Position numbers and translations under genes: made by a program. From assembly GCA_900660155.1 (NCBI GenBank), contig CABFPE010000131.1, positions 823,084 to 887,083 of the forward strand: a stretch of DNA of 64,000 nucleotides. Direction: 5' to 3'. The notes under the pieces were generated by a model. The model ran no database searches. It was given only the letters and a program-made list of their open reading frames with translations, and had not been told where the DNA came from. Origin of the DNA: Hofstenia miamia. Lineage: Eukaryota; Xenacoelomorpha; Acoela; Hofsteniidae. Below, piece by piece: positions 11,461 to 22,561 of this stretch; within the stretch, counting starts at the first letter, position 1, and each line of letters begins with the position of its first letter.

Positions 11461-13982
11461 TTTTAATGAATACATATATATATATATATATATATATTCA
11501 GTGCACCTATGATTTATCTCAGGTGTGATCCCACATAGCAAATGACTAGAGGAGATGTAGGAAAATACAACATTCCAAAGATTGAATAATAAAAAATTTT
11601 ACACTCCTAGTCCAATTAGGACTAGGAATATTTAGTAAGTTTGCTGACTGGATCCATGGATTGAATAACAGTTTTTATCCAAATTTTTTGTGAACTGAAC
11701 TGTACTTCTAGGTAGAAGCGCCTAGATAAAATACTTGGATTGTCAACAAGAAATATATAAAGTGTATATATATACACACAAATAGTAAAAATTGACCTAT
11801 AATTTCAGTTTGCCGGTGCCAGAATTTATGTTCTAGGGCAGTGCGAGTCAATTTTTTATAATTATAAGCCTATCAATATCATAATTGTAAGGTCACCATT
11901 AAACTAATTAACGGCTTTTTAAATATGAAGAAATTAAATCTAGCCGTTACACTTGTAATTGCCAAAAATTATAATTAACAATAATTATTGCATATAGATA
12001 AAGAATTAAGCAATCAATGCTGATGCTAAAAAATTTAGGAAAAGAATATCTGTCAAAATTCATGTGTAAAATTTGCATATCAACATGAAATCGTGTCCTT
12101 TGCTAATGAGGTTTTAACATAAGCTATGTTGGGGATTTAAGGGGGACTATGGGACTGCACCCCCCTCTCTCCATGAGAAAACAGAGCGGAGGTTATTTTG
12201 TGCAACCTTAGTAAAATGTTAGAAAATTGAAAATTAGTGACAAATTTTTGCATTTCATTTGCAAAACGATCCAAGGGTTTGGCAACTATTTGCAATATTT
12301 GGCAAATTTTTCAAATATCTTGAAAGTTTTCCCTAAAATTTACCAAACATTGCAGGGATTTGGCAACTATTTGTCAAACTTTCCAATTTTTTTCATTTAA
12401 TCTTACACATTCTTAAGAATATATCAAACATATTCCAATATAATGCATTTCATCTAATACCCACCAAGCTTTGTTATTGAATAAATTATAAAAGCAGTTG
12501 AAGGAACTGCTTCCACCGTATACATAAAGGTGTGCACAGTTAGTAAATAGAATGAATACTGTTTCAGTGCAGATGTTAATTATGACATATTTTTGTTGAA
12601 GAATGTCTCTACGGAGGTTGTCTTCAAAAAACTACAAGTCTCTTCCTAACAAATAAAGGTCCTTTGTCTTACGAAAAACTTAAAAAACGTCCTCACTTTT
12701 TTGCAAAACTATCTGAATATGTCCACACCTATGAGAGTTGAGCTTTTTAAACGCTATTTTTCATTACTTCTTCAGATTTTGTTGTACAAAATAATTACTC
12801 ATTTCATATAAGAACCTAGTAATATTAGGGCTTTATATGGTAAAAGTTTCGATCCTAAACCTACAAAAATGCAACTTCATTTCTACTTAGAACGTTTATA
12901 ATCCGCTAAGATCATTCAATTCTCAAATTACCGATTTGTTAAAAATCAAGAGTTTAAAAATTATTGATAGGACACCCCATTTCTAGGACTATTTTTCTAA
13001 TAATTTGAAACTGCAATTACTAAATGTTACTGAAAAAATTAATTCTAAAAATTGGCCAACCACCAATGCACATTAAAACTAATTCAGAAAATTAATAATC
13101 TATGTATTTTTGTTTTCTTCTCTTTCCAGATTTCACAAACCAATGAGGGTGATATAGACAATAGAGTCCTGAAAAAATTGTTTCATTAATGATCCTGATA
13201 CTGGACACACTCGACAGATGGCAGTACTGGGAACAAAAAACATGAGATAAGATCGGTACGATTCCCTGACTAACTTTTCAATTTCAACTGAGAATGGGAC
13301 CAATTTGATTAATTATTTGCTAATATATTTACTTGCTAAACTAAAATGTCTGTTATTTCTCCACACAATATTCTGTTTTGTTAATATTGCATAATTTTAG
13401 CAAATTTATTTTTAACACGGAGTCAGAAATAGATATATCTATCCATAAATATAAATTCAAACACAATAGTGGAAAGTCCGAACTATAAAATTTACTCAAA
13501 TCTAGAATGAAAAATATTATGGAAAAATCGAGTTTAAGATCTTCAGTACTCCCTTAGAAATTTCTAGATCCGCCACTGAACATAACCTATTTACATTATA
13601 AAATTCAAAACAATCCAACCAGCAGAGAAATACTACCAACTTATTATCAATCAATTTTAACATCTTGATGTTGGTAACAATCTTTAATAGACAATATAAT
13701 TCAACCCGGAAAGAAATTTTTGTATAAAGATTATTTCAATTGCAAAATTTTATTATTAATTTCAATTGAGTAAGCATTCAATTCATTACTAAATGTCTAA
13801 TCCACTCGAGTTGACTCGACCCCACTTGAAATATGTTAATAGTTAATTTTCGATTCGAGGCTGGTTGCTTACTAGACTCGAAATTTCGAGTGCTCACATG
13901 GCACTAATATAATCTTGATAAGCAGGAAGTAGATCTAAGTTTAGTATCACCAGCACAATATTGTTATAAGATAGAAAATATG
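11461..13982. other. intergenic, repeat-derived, no gene recognised
   Basis: It contains the (TA)n run at about 11475, a G/C-rich patch at 12130-12190 (GGGGGACTATGGGACTGCAC) and a CTCGA-rich patch at 13805-13895 that may be a transposon end. No coding frame with protein-like composition was seen. Confidence 0.35.
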
Positions 13983-14399
13983 CAGAATGCCCTCACCTAT
14001 TCACGATTCCCCATTCACGGCCCCACATATTCGCGGGTTAGGCTCTTAACCCTAACACATGTCCGGATAAAAAAATGACTTTACGGTACACTAATACACT
14101 ATTGGTCACTATGCTAAGAGATGTTACTGTCCTCCTGTACTTACATTTCTTTTTGATTAAAATATTGTTGCAGCTACAAATTTACATTATCATTACTATA
14201 GTAGTGAAATACATAACTGCATGCAATATTACTATATTATTACTACGTATATTATTACTATATTAATGAGTAAGAATACCTTTAGAAAGTGTTTGGGAAG
14301 CATTTAGTATATAATCTCATACATAGGCGTTTAAAAACTGCATCCAATATTCGCGGGGGAGTAAAGAACGTAACCCTCGCGAATTGTGAGGGGATACTG
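13983..14399. mobile_element. Tigger/pogo-like non-autonomous element
   Basis: The left end CAGAATGCCCTCACC..TTCACG and the reverse complement of the right end CAGTATCCCCTCACAATTCG are similar inverted ends of the CAG..CCCTC type seen in Tigger-like Tc1/mariner elements, with repeated TTCGCGG patches near both ends. TA follows the right end; the left dinucleotide is TG. No transposase is present. The right end lies about 60 bp from the annexin polyadenylation signal, so the insertion sits at the 3' edge of that gene. Confidence 0.5.
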
Positions 14400-14456
14400 T
14401 ATAAATCAATAAACACTGTATACATATAAAAAGTTCATCTAAACAAGCAGTAGAAA

Positions 14457-14462
14457 TTTATT
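14457..14462 (-). promoter_or_regulatory. polyadenylation signal of the annexin gene
   Basis: AATAAA on the minus strand, 7 bases beyond the TAA stop codon (14470-14472). It implies a very short 3' UTR. Confidence 0.6.
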
Positions 14463-14469
14463 ACTTAGA

Positions 14470-15954
14470 TTAATTAATCAATGTCAAAATGCACTTTCGA
14501 TAGTCACCTGATATATCACTTCGAACCCACTGCTCCAAGTTGCCTTTGTACTTCTTCTGAAATTCCTGCTTTATTTCAACCATGTCAAGCTCACTTCTTG
14601 AGATTACAGTTCTGATCAATTCATTGTCATGAGTACCGAGGCCTTTCATACTATGGTGGAGAACCTCTGCAAAATATGCATTTCGATCCATGGCCACTTT
14701 GGCTATTGTAATCATTCCTTTTCGGAAGTGTCCTGACAGTTCACTTTGAAGAGCTTTAATTATCCCTCTTTTCGAAATTGTGTCGTATTCTTTGAAAATT
14801 GCTCGAAGTTGAGGGTAGCTTTTTAATCCAAAAATAATTCTGAAGGTTTCTTCGTCAGTTCCTAGGCGTTTTTCACCAGCGTTATATAATCTTTGTGCTT
14901 CTTGTTTAGCCGCTCCCACGTTTGCGTTGACATTTTCTTCTCTTCCACCGTTTGACATTGCAATCATTAAGTGTCTATAGTTTCCGGAAGTATCAGAAGC
15001 CAAAGCCTTTTCCAAATCCTTTCCGTATAATCGCTTAAAAGCATTGCGCATTGCCTTAATCTGTTCATTTGTACGAGTGCATAGAACTTCTACCAAACAG
15101 TCATCATCAGTTCCGAGACCTTTTACAGATTTATACACAAGTTCTGCGTCGTATTCATCTGGGGGTTGCATCAGCCCTAAGATAATCTGCTCGAGTCTCC
15201 CACTTAATTCAGACTTAAGATCTCTCAACAAGTCACGCCCATATGCGGTTTTGTAGTAGGATCTGATTTTCTGACGTTGATCATTTGTTCGCTTGCATAT
15301 TACATTAATTAAAGCATCTTCATCAGTACCCAATCCTTTCATAGCTTTTCTGAGAGTTTCTGCATCTTTTTCAGGATGGAAAGGATGTACAGGTTTAACA
15401 GTTCCATGCGCTGGACCCTCATTAAATGCAGATTTTTGAGGTGGTTTTTTTGCTGGTTGCACTTTAACTTCAACATCAACTTCTTTTTTAATAGTTATGT
15501 CTTCCACGATTACAGTGTTTTGAGCTGGCATACCATAACCAGGCTGCTGGCCATATTGAGGCTGTTGAGGATAACCTTGTGGTTGGCCATATCCTCCTTG
15601 TTGCGGATAATTCCCGCCTGGAGGTGGATAGTTTCCAGGTGGTGGATATTGTGAAGGAGGAGGATAATTTCCACCTTGTGGAGGATTATAATTTCCGCCC
15701 AGAGGAGGTGGATAATTACCACCTGCGGGAGGATATCCTTGTGGTGCAGGTGGATATCCAGATTGAGGTGGTCCAAATCCAGGTTCTCCTCCAGGCCTTG
15801 GAGGCATAAAACCGGGATTAAACCCTGATTGAGGAGGGTAGCCACCTTGTGGAGGATAGCCCCCCTGTGGAGGGTACATCTGAGGATTTTGTGGATAGTT
15901 TTGCTGAGGCTGTGGTGGATATCCTCCGCCGCCAGGATATTGATTGTATGCCAT
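14470..15954 (-). CDS. annexin with long Pro/Gly/Tyr/Gln-rich N-terminus, intronless
   Basis: A complete 494-residue annexin: a calcium-dependent, phospholipid-binding protein that acts at membranes. Residues 1-145 are a low-complexity tail built from GGYPPQ, GNYPPP and GYPQQPQ-type repeats, like the tails of annexin A7/A11. Residues 150-190 are a charged linker. The core has four annexin repeats with calcium-loop motifs GLGTDE (208-212), GLGTDD (279-284), RLGTDE (363-368) and GLGTHD (438-443). Repeat ends are marked by SELSG, DTSGNY, SELSGHF and DISGDY. The last repeat has GTHD in place of GTDD/E. The start sits in ATCGATGGC and is the only ATG giving the full tail. There is no intron, unlike most animal annexin genes. 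I see no poly(A) trace, so either the gene is natively intronless or it is an old retrocopy; the frame is intact and it looks functional. Confidence 0.95.
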   Translation of the reverse strand: MAYNQYPGGGGYPPQPQQNYPQNPQMYPPQGGYPPQGGYPPQSGFNPGFMPPRPGGEPGFGPPQSGYPPAPQGYPPAGGNYPPPLGGNYNPPQGGNYPPPSQYPPPGNYPPPGGNYPQQGGYGQPQGYPQQPQYGQQPGYGMPAQNTVIVEDITIKKEVDVEVKVQPAKKPPQKSAFNEGPAHGTVKPVHPFHPEKDAETLRKAMKGLGTDEDALINVICKRTNDQRQKIRSYYKTAYGRDLLRDLKSELSGRLEQIILGLMQPPDEYDAELVYKSVKGLGTDDDCLVEVLCTRTNEQIKAMRNAFKRLYGKDLEKALASDTSGNYRHLMIAMSNGGREENVNANVGAAKQEAQRLYNAGEKRLGTDEETFRIIFGLKSYPQLRAIFKEYDTISKRGIIKALQSELSGHFRKGMITIAKVAMDRNAYFAEVLHHSMKGLGTHDNELIRTVISRSELDMVEIKQEFQKKYKGNLEQWVRSDISGDYRKCILTLIN

Positions 15955-16624
15955 CGATAAAATGAATGCAAACTTGTTTGTTAAGTTCCGTATTTAAACA
16001 TAAATAGAATGTTTGCTGAATATTTTCTGACGTGAATGCTGTTTCCATTTCCTAATTGTATGATAAACATAAATTGAATAGCATCTTTAAAGGTACAATG
16101 AAATGTGATGCATGCACAATGTATGCGTCCAATTCAAATATGATTTACTAATGAATGACGTAGACAACTAAAAAGATTCTCCTCTATAAATGGCAAGATT
16201 CGTTTCGAATTACAGAGGCTATCATCAAAACCAAAAATACTGAAATAATGAATTGCATATTTAGAAGGTAATAAACCCAATTGATTGCCTTAATTTCCGA
16301 TAATACAAGTTTAGTACCAGTCGGTCAAATTATTTAAGGCAGGTGTCTTACGTTCCCTTTTTGTGAATTGCTATATCGCAATGCAAAATGCAGACGGGTG
16401 ACAGACGTTCCATAAATTGCATTGCTACAGCTATTCAGAAAGATGACACATGATCAGTTTTTGACTGAATAGCGATGCGAAATATGGATCCTAACGGAAT
16501 TTGGAAAATAATTTAACTTTGTAGAGCGTAAAAAATAAGGCAAGGTTTGATGTATTCATTTTAAATTTCAGTTTAAAATTTACTAATAACGAGTACTTCA
16601 AAGCCGAAGAAACGTGTCTAAATT
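15955..16624. other. annexin upstream region
   Basis: The 5' UTR and promoter of the minus-strand annexin should lie here. An AT-rich TTTAAATAC box (about 15992-16000 on the minus strand) is a weak TATA candidate about 40-45 bases before the ATG. Nothing else is recognised. Confidence 0.3.
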
Positions 16625-17349
16625 TTAACGGTTAAACGAAGTGTGATGTAGTTTTGTTACCCCAAGAACAACTAGAATAGGATTTTAAGCTCAAATCAAA
16701 TTGGAATAACCTAATATTTTGTGATTTTTCCACATTTTTTAAGTACTTTTTGTCTGTATAATATGGGAATCATCCTAACTTTGATTACATTTATTTAGCT
16801 GGTACCCAAAAAACATCTAAATTGGGAAATTCTCACTCTTTTTAGTTTTTGGTTGCTCTGATTTTCGCATATATATTAAATTCAAATTCCTGGAGTCTTA
16901 AGCTTGATATAGTTTTTTTCACAGATTGTCTTCTTCACATAGCAACTAAAATATGCAAAAAATCATAGCATACAAAAACTAAAAAACAATTTCACAATAT
17001 AGATGTTATATTTGGGTACAAACTAAATTAATATTAATAAAATTTTCATGACATTAGGATTCTTCAAGCATGGCATTAATATAACAAACTAGCAATCATC
17101 CTAAGGCAAGAGTTTTAAGCTGATTTCTTTTGGGGTAACAAAGTTTCCCCAAACTTAGACTAGTGATGTTTTTGTTGAATCTTGGTAAACAAAGTTAAGA
17201 TGACTCCCATATTGTGCATACCAAAAGTACTTAAAAAATGTGGAAAAGCCACGAAAATATCAGGTTCTTCCTAGTTTATTGGAGCTCAAAATCCTATTCT
17301 AGTTGTTCTTGGGGTAACAAAATTACCCCAAACTTAGTTTAACCCTTAA
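16625..17349. mobile_element. non-autonomous element with long (about 150-bp) inverted repeats
   Basis: The left arm begins TTAACGGTTAAAC and continues through TTTTGTTACCCCAAGAACAA and CCACATTTTTTAAGTACTTT. The same text appears reverse-complemented at the right end (17349 reading back: TTAAGGGTTAAAC, then the same two blocks). Arms of about 150 bp enclose about 400 bp of AT-rich DNA, which contains a further GGGGTAACAAAG block. TTAA at both extremities would suit a piggyBac-type target, but the class is uncertain. No coding capacity. Confidence 0.65.
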
Positions 17350-18489
17350 ACAATGTATTTTTCTCGCTGTGCATTGCCAATAAGGTCGCTTTGATCTATG
17401 GTAAATTGTAATAGATTTTTGTATGATTTCAAATTCATTTTCACAAGAGTGCTTGCTTGCTGGAAATACGAGCGTCACATTACAAATCGGAATTGTAAGT
17501 TTATTGATGGAATTTGTGAGGCAAATTGATTGCTCATAATACTATAATAGAAAAACGTCAACATCACATTAATATTAAACTGAATCAATCTCAAATTTGT
17601 GGGATAGTGTGGAGAGAGAATCTGCGCTTTCCGAATATTCTTGTACTTTGGTTAACATTCGAGTTGATAATTTTAGTTGTAAAGTGGAAAAATTCATACA
17701 ATTTTAAGATTTTAGAAATTAGAAGCTTGATTTAGAACGCCATAAAAGCAGCGCCATTTCTTTAAAAATACTGAAGAAAGTCAGAAGTGCATGTTTTTTT
17801 ATGAATATGTATTAGGGTTCGTAATCCGATTATTCCGGCTGAATCCCGGAGTTAAAACCAGGAAATTTTTCATTAAAAGGACATTGGGATATCTGGGGAT
17901 TGATTACATACACAATTATAAATATAAATAGAAGGATTTAAAGCTGCATTCAAATATATTGTAATTTTTCTTAACAGTTGTTAAAAATTTTACTTTAAGC
18001 ACTAAGGAAGCTTTAAAGTGTTAAATATTATAGTTCTGACTTAGGTCCATATTGTATTAGATATAGGGCTTGTCACTATCTCGATATATTATCTAGTCGA
18101 CAAACTCTACTATGCAGATAATTCAATTGTGGAGAAAAATGTGTACAAGAATATTCGTCTTACTAACTAGCCCAGTCTACACAATATTTTAAATTGTTGA
18201 TAATAATTCTTTTAATTATTAGTTAAATAATTCATTTTGAATTTGATAGAATTTATTTTATATGACTTTTTGTTGCTTTTCTGTATGACAATGCTTGAAT
18301 TTTACAGCTTGGACTTCTTCAACACAATAAAAATATTTTTATTTATCAGCTGAACACGAAATTTCTGGTAATAACATAAAACAATGAACATATTGTTTGA
18401 ATATTTTAGTTTTTTTGCAAACTTTTGAATCCCATAAAATTTCTTACTACACTAGAAAAGTTTTATTAATACATCTATGAGGGTTTATA
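17350..18489. other. intergenic, nothing recognised
   Basis: AT-rich, with only short frames lacking protein-like composition. A short (TA)n run at about 18488-18500 abuts the Penelope-like element that follows. Confidence 0.4.
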
Positions 18490-19640
18490 TATATATATAA
18501 ACAGATTGATGGAATGGCTATGGGTTCACCCCTGGGCCCTACAATGGCTAGTTTCGCAATGGATATAATTGAATCTGTATTTGAAGGCAATGAATTTCTA
18601 TGCTATCATAGATATGTTGATGATGTGTTTCATTTATTTTACAATCAAAGAGAAATTGACGACTTTTTTGACTTTATAAATTGCCTGAAATAAAATTTAT
18701 ATTAGAACAAGAAAATGAGAAGAAGATAAATTTTTTAGATGTTACTGTAACAAATCTTGGAAGATCCTATGAAACTGAAATATTTATCAAGAAAACGAAC
18801 AGCGGTCTTTACATTCCATTTGATTCTTATTGTGATCCAAAGCATAAGTTAAATACAATCAAATGTTTATGTCAAAGAATTATCAAAATATCATCATCAT
18901 ATTTGAAAATTACAAATTCCTTAGATCAATTATATGACATGTTTCGTGAAAATGGATATCCACATCATCTTATAAAAAAAATTGTAAATCAATATTTATT
19001 AGCAACTAATCATGAAAAATCTGATGAAGATATAAAAAAACTAAGAAAGATATATATTGGAAATTACCATTCATTGAAAATAACACAATTCGATTGAAAA
19101 TAAACTACGAGCATTTAATACTATTTTAAAATTTACGAAGATTATTCCAATATTTCAATCATTCAAAACACTAAATTTAATTCGAAACACAGATCAAATA
19201 ACAAAAGGATTGGCTTTATCATTAGTTTATAAATATACTTGTGATGATTGTAAGACATCATACATCGGTGAAACCATCCTTCATTTTGATACGCGAATCA
19301 AAGAGCACATCAATGGCCATTTAACAACAGAAATTCTTAATCACATTCATACTATCAACATTGAAAATTTTAAGATCATTAGAAGAACAAAATATACAAA
19401 AATTGCAGAAGCCATTGAAATTAACAACATCGACAAAACAAAGTTATTAAATAAACAAATTAATCCAACTAAGTATTTATATTTATTTTAGATTTCATTT
19501 TATAATTTTAGTGTAGTTTATAAATTGTAAAAATATTTTTGCCGCAAATTATTTGCTGATGATGATTATATAATATAATCGAAACGTTCAATGTGTTTTC
19601 CTTTTAGAATGTATTCATTAAGTAAACTTTCAACAACAAT
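18490..19640 (+). mobile_element. Penelope-like element, 5'-truncated, with GIY-YIG endonuclease
   Basis: The sequence begins inside the reverse transcriptase: KQIDGMAMGSPLGPTMASF, then CYHRYVDDVFHLFY with the YVDD catalytic motif. A 138-codon block (18681-19097; KINFLDVTV and NSGLYIPFDSYCDPKHKLN) and a 93-codon block (19210-19491) follow. The latter carries the GIY-YIG endonuclease (YKYTCDDCKTSYIGET..RIKEHINGH). Three frames are used, so the coding region is interrupted at about two places, and everything 5' of the RT palm is missing at a (TA)n run. It is much better preserved than the 10.4-11.5 kb copy. A hammerhead-like core follows the last stop, and a (TA)n run closes the element. Confidence 0.85.
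19541..19600 (+). ncRNA. hammerhead-ribozyme-like core in the Penelope-like element
   Basis: CTGATGA (19556-19562) is followed by a perfect 7-bp hairpin, GATTATA-TAA-TATAATC (19564-19580), and then GAAA (19581-19584). This is the order of the catalytic core: CUGAUGA, stem II, GAAA. One unpaired T sits before stem II. A small hairpin precedes the core (CAAA-TTA-TTTG, 19545-19555). I could not find fully convincing stems I and III or an unambiguous cleavage triplet. Hammerhead motifs are known in Penelope-like elements, which supports the reading. Confidence 0.5.
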
Positions 19641-19830
19641 ATATATATATATATCGCGTTCTGTACGCTTAGCATATTTATATTTTCCCCCTGAACAAAA
19701 TTTGCTAAAAACTCGCTCTGTGTACCCCTAATATTTATGTTTCGCTCTGCGTACACTTTTCAAAAATAATATTTTTCATTTATTTCATTAACTATGTACT
19801 AAAAAGTTATTTTCACACTATTAGTATAAA

Positions 19831-20275
19831 TGTCGCTTAATCCGGACATTGGTTAATCTGGATATCTCAGTAGTTTGTATAATAAAGTTTGCACTATATA
19901 ACGATAATAAAATTATCAAATCTGGAATCAATGATTTGGTAATATTACAGATCGAAGCTGTAATCCGGGTGTATTAAAATCTAAAATTGTGGCTAAAGCC
20001 CAAGCAAATATTAAGCTTTGTCATAATATTGAAAATGGAATTTTTTTGCGATTTAGGGAAGCTTTGAGTTTAAATGAGTGGAATTGACCATATTTACAAG
20101 CAATCTCTCTAATCCGGACTTCTTAAATTCTTCATAGTAAGTAAAAATTGTTGCATTCTTATGATTAAATTCACGAATAGCAATAGTTTAATAATATTAT
20201 TTAGCTTAGTTGTTCTAGTTGTCTAATCTGTCATTCGTCAATTTGCGTAATCCGGATGAATGAATATATGAGTTT
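19831..20275. mobile_element. Tigger/pogo-like remnant (TAATCCGGA repeats)
   Basis: The motif TAATCCGGA occurs three times (near 19840, 20110 and 20265), with related forms such as TAATCTGGATATC. CTCTAATCCGGAC is a typical end of Tigger/pogo elements. The same motif appears near 47310. No transposase frame is visible; this is probably a nested or decayed non-autonomous element. Confidence 0.4.
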
Positions 20276-20317
20276 AAGTATATATATCTCAAGTTTGAAG
20301 GCAGAAATTTGTTTTAC

Positions 20318-20722
20318 GCACACCACGGCCCACTGCTCATTTACTTCTTGATTGCTCACAGCCTATGCATTTTTCTGCAATCAGGTTTGCGCGGCCCACA
20401 ACCAACATTCAAATTACCTCGGCCCACAGTCAGCAAACAACTTTTAGTCCAATAATTTATAGGTTACCAAAAGCAGTAACTAAGTACTAGAAAAATAGAA
20501 CGTGTATGGAAAAACAAGAAAATCAATATAATTTTAAGCCTAAAATTGTTTGTTGAATGCAAGCTCCAAAACAAACTGATAATATATGTGAAAATATTAA
20601 CAATAAGTTGTTTTTTGTAATATTAATTAAAAATTGTGAAAAGGCACTTCATCCCGCAGTTCTTATATTTTTATAACCCGGCCCACAGCTCTCATGAATA
20701 TTATTTTGGTCGGGCCCATCGG
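20318..20722. mobile_element. GGCCCAC-rich hAT-like remnant
   Basis: CGGCCCACTGCTC near the left edge, GCGGCCCACAACCA and CTCGGCCCACAGTC inside, and CCGGCCCACAGCTC and GGTCGGGCCCATCGGG near the right edge stand out in AT-rich DNA. Such GGCCCAC-rich ends are common in decayed hAT elements. No coding frame and no clear target duplication. Confidence 0.35.
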
Positions 20723-21128
20723 GTGGCAACATGGACGTGGATATATCTCATATCTCTGAAACCATATAAATAATATTTAAAAGACCAAAAATATGGTTGA
20801 GTGAACTGCTTCAAAAATATTGAAATCCAAATCAATGCATTATTTATGTCTCCTTAATCCTTTCCATGTTTTATTTGTAGACTCTAAAGGGTTGAGGGAC
20901 ATAGCTTCATTTGATTACCTCAAGAATGTAATCCCAATCAGAAAAAATTATGATTCATAATAGAATTCTAATTGTCAACAAATTGCAAAAAAATCTCGAA
21001 AATAAGTAAATTTTATAGAATTTGTAATAATTCCTTTCAATTAACTATTCATTTGAACCTTTATACATGAAAATCTGTTTGAGCATCAAGATTTACTTAA
21101 CAGCGTAAAATGCAATGTTTAGAACTTC

Positions 21129-21159
<31 letters not shown>

Positions 21160-21160
21160 N

Positions 21161-21330
21161 GTACCAAAGTGGGGAGGAGCAGTAGCACAGAAGGCAGCAT
21201 TGTTAGGAACAGCTAGAGTCCTGAGGAAAGCTCTCAGATTCCCTGGGAACTGGTGAGTTCCCCGAGCTGAGAGGGATACCAGCATATGAAGTTGTGATGT
21301 GCAAGGATAAAAATAATAATAATAATAATT
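21161..21330 (+). mobile_element. R4/Dong-like LINE 3' end
   Basis: Starts right after a single N (21160) that itself follows a (TA)n run. The first 31 codons read VPKWGGAVAQKAALLGTARV and continue to a TGA stop at 21254-21256. They match the C-terminus of the LINE at 37109-38413 almost residue for residue. The shared 3' UTR (GTTCCCCGAGCTGAGAGGGA) leads to a (TAA)n tail at 21311-21330. The 5' part is lost at the contig join. Confidence 0.8.
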
Positions 21331-21542
21331 AATACCTGCAAACATGGGTTTGCAAATTATATGTTTTTCTATGGCCTTATTATGACCGGTTGGCCCAAAT
21401 AAGGCCAGTGCGGATACCTTGCGTATAATGAACATTTACCACACTTATATTCAACAAAAAGTGCTCTAACCAATGTCACTCGAAAGGTGAGATTCCTGGC
21501 TTGCGAACCAATACCTATGACGTGCATTATAATGTGTAGGCC

Positions 21543-21658
21543 NNNNNNNNNNNNNNNNNNNNNNNNNNNNNNNNNNNNNNNNNNNNNNNNNNNNNNNNNN
21601 NNNNNNNNNNNNNNNNNNNNNNNNNNNNNNNNNNNNNNNNNNNNNNNNNNNNNNNNNN
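21543..21658. other. assembly gap (116 N) with duplicated flanks
   Basis: The 30 bp before the gap (21513-21542, ACCTATGACGTGCATTATAA..) are repeated immediately after it (21659-21688). The two contig ends overlap, so the gap is probably not real missing sequence. Confidence 0.9.
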
Positions 21659-21688
21659 ACCTATGACGTGCATTATAATGTGTAGGCC

Positions 21689-22300
21689 GAGCCACAGATT
21701 GGATAAACTTGAATTGGTGGCCTTATTCGGGCACTGTACCTTATTTACATGTACAGATATATTATATATAATCATTAAATGTGTTTAGGCAAATTATTTC
21801 TCTACCTTTTTCTTATATTTAATACTATAATTGTTTAATTATTCTGCATATTTCTTTATTTATTTTTCAAAACTCGGGTCCCTGGGTTACTTACTTAACA
21901 ATTTTACTGGGGGTTTAGTAGGTCATCGGGTCAAATCCTATCCGTGTCAAACTTTATTACCCCATTACAACTCTGTTACATAATATACATTATCAATGCT
22001 GTATTTAGTAAAAAGTAGTATATAAATGGTGATTAGTCTTAAAAATATTATTTTTAGAGAATTGTAGTGCATCGTCGCTCTTGATATCTTGCTTTAATTC
22101 ATTGTAGATTTCAAACACTTAGAGATATTTTTGGATCTTTGCCTAGACGGATCATGTTCATTATTGTCGCAAAATTTATAAACAGATTGTGATACGTGGT
22201 CAATTGACTTTCTCTCAGTAGAATTGAAGTATTGCTTAAACACAGTTTCTGGAGTTCAATCAAATTTACTAGTGAAGTATTGCATGTTCACCTTAGTGCA
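21689..22300. promoter_or_regulatory. upstream region of the first TRPC-like gene
   Basis: No gene of its own. The last 80 bp resemble the region before the second TRPC-like gene (both have TTTCTGGAGTTCAA- or TTTTTGGAGTTCAA-like text and TTCAGTGCAATGG- or TTAGTGCAATGG-like start contexts). The duplication therefore included at least the 5' UTR. A patch at 21915-21950 (GGTCATCGGGTCAAATCCTA) has a loose tRNA B-box look, but no tRNA fold. Confidence 0.45.
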
Positions 22301-22561
22301 ATGGCGTATAGACGCAGACGCCATGAAGAAGAAGATGAGACTGATTTAGATGCTGAGTTCGCTGAAAAGCTTCATGGTGAATTGCATGAGGCTGTCAGTC
22401 TCTTCAACATTGCACTCGCTGAGAATGCTGTAGCAAGGGGATTAGAATGTAAGAAATTTGATATCAATTTTAGAGATGAATGTGGCTATACGGCATTGGG
22501 AAAAGCAGTCATTTTACACAACCATGAATGTGTGGAAATGCTTCTGAAAGCAAATGCAAAG
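22301..22561 (+). CDS. TRPC-like channel gene 1, exon 1 (ankyrin region)
   Basis: Residues 1-87. The start ATG (22301) is chosen because the same MA-RRRR start, with the same GTGCAATGGC context, opens the second copy at 41091. The exon encodes an acidic lead (EEEDETDLDAEF) and the first ankyrin-type helices (GYTALGKAVILHNHECVEML). It ends LLKANAK at AAG with a GTAAAA donor, at a codon boundary. Earlier in-frame codons from 22232 are treated as 5' UTR. Intron 1 runs 22562-26853. Confidence 0.85.

Noticed and set aside
15044-16048. Several frames overlapping the annexin gene
   Set aside because: Shadows of the G/C-richer, repetitive annexin coding sequence in other frames.
21369-21775. Frames across the 116-N gap on the minus strand
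   Set aside because: Made of gap characters and duplicated contig ends.
21915-21955. tRNA-like B-box text GGTCAAATCC
   Set aside because: No A box at the right distance and no cloverleaf could be folded by eye.
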